A program made the translations under genes and the position numbers. A stretch of 64,000 nucleotides of DNA from contig CAJJKI010000001.1 of NCBI GenBank assembly GCA_905188025.1, forward strand, positions 1 through 64,000, given 5' to 3'. Below, one piece after another: positions 63,795 to 64,000 of this stretch. The DNA comes from an uncultured Eubacteriales bacterium (GTDB lineage: Bacteria; Bacillota_I; Bacilli_A; RF39; UBA660). The notes beneath the pieces were generated by a model. It was not told the DNA's origin. It was given only the letters and a program-made list of their open reading frames with translations, and did not search any database. Each line of letters starts with the position of its first letter. Position 1 is the stretch's first letter.

Positions 63795-64000
63795 CTAGTA
63801 AAAAACATTTCTTAAATATAGCCCACAAGCTGGTGCTGTTTTACCTGCCATAGTCCTATCCTCATGTTTAAGTATCTCGATAATTTCTTCAGGTTTTCTC
63901 TTCCCTTCACCTATCTCAATAAGTAAACCCACCATATTTCTTACCATATATCTAAGAAAACCAGTACCTACAAAAGTAATAATTAACTTATTCATATCTT
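63795..64000 (-). CDS. truA: tRNA pseudouridine synthase A, C-terminal part
   Basis: The frame is open to the window edge, so only about the last 68 residues are seen. FVGTGFLRYMVRNMVGLLIEIGEG and the ending GKTAPACGLYLRNVFY are the typical TruA C-terminus. The enzyme makes pseudouridine at positions 38-40 of tRNAs. Confidence 0.93.
   Translation of the reverse strand, partial: DMNKLIITFVGTGFLRYMVRNMVGLLIEIGEGKRKPEEIIEILKHEDRTMAGKTAPACGLYLRNVFY

Overview
The window is AT-rich (by eye about 30% G+C or less) bacterial chromosome of a Firmicutes/Bacilli-type organism. The evidence is strong Shine-Dalgarno sites, sigmaA promoters of the form TTGACA-N17-TATAAT, two T-box leaders, CIRCE-like heat-shock operators, and a gene run matching the Bacillus yrzL-yrrK-yrzB-yrrL-yrrM-yrrN-yrrO-greA neighbourhood. 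The many exported proteins with a TasA/camelysin-like N-terminus suggest an uncultured gut lineage of the RF39 type, but that placement is inference. Nearly all genes lie on the minus strand; only four (1-579, 3249-5147, 16756-18666, 55848-57971) lie on the plus strand.

Layout. 0-5 kb: the end of a kinase-fold-like gene, lon, and a membrane-anchored Ig-domain/esterase protein whose promoter is followed at once by an intrinsic terminator. 5-17 kb: a 1,686-residue exported multidomain protein, then an XRE regulator and two ABC ATPase-permease fusions with a repeated operator-like motif at the regulator promoter. 17-22 kb: a transglutaminase-like protein, acetate kinase, an unknown protein, tRNA-Glu, tRNA-Ile and tRNA-Lys (each of the last two with its own promoter), and a small multidrug export family protein. 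22-31 kb: trigger factor, greA, the wobble-uridine tRNA modification genes (two U32 proteins and TrmR) with a zinc metallopeptidase inserted among them, then mltG, a DUF1292 gene, ruvX and ireB, and a pseudopilin. 31-36 kb: DUF948/YtxH proteins, a lipoprotein, an Rpn-nuclease fragment, and a second exported protein ending in a formylglycine-enzyme/C-type-lectin-like domain that looks like the variable region of a diversity-generating retroelement target. A shortened, decayed copy of that 3' end lies just downstream. 36-51 kb: leuS with a Leu T-box, a large SF2 helicase, a lipase-like hydrolase, trpS with a Trp T-box, a broken ogt gene, gene remnants, a 1,053-residue ABC exporter, and an S58 (DmpA)-C39 peptidase fusion. 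51-64 kb: rlmD, priA, a divergent hsp20/clpB pair under two CIRCE-like operators, an SDR, membrane-anchored unknowns, a DUF1835/DUF3658 protein, tRNA-Cys, LysM and PH-domain proteins, a thioredoxin-like protein, and the 3' end of truA.

How the genes work together. Four sets stand out: protein quality control (lon, tig, hsp20, clpB), translation and tRNA modification (leuS, trpS, the trmR/U32 set, rlmD, truA, four tRNAs), cell-surface display (two proteins with the same N-terminal module plus several anchored proteins), and ABC export with a linked membrane-bound regulator. The stretches 33.4-34.1, 44.0-45.3 and 48.5-48.7 kb hold decayed genes and mark recent turnover. No CRISPR array, insertion sequence, rRNA operon or reverse transcriptase is visible.
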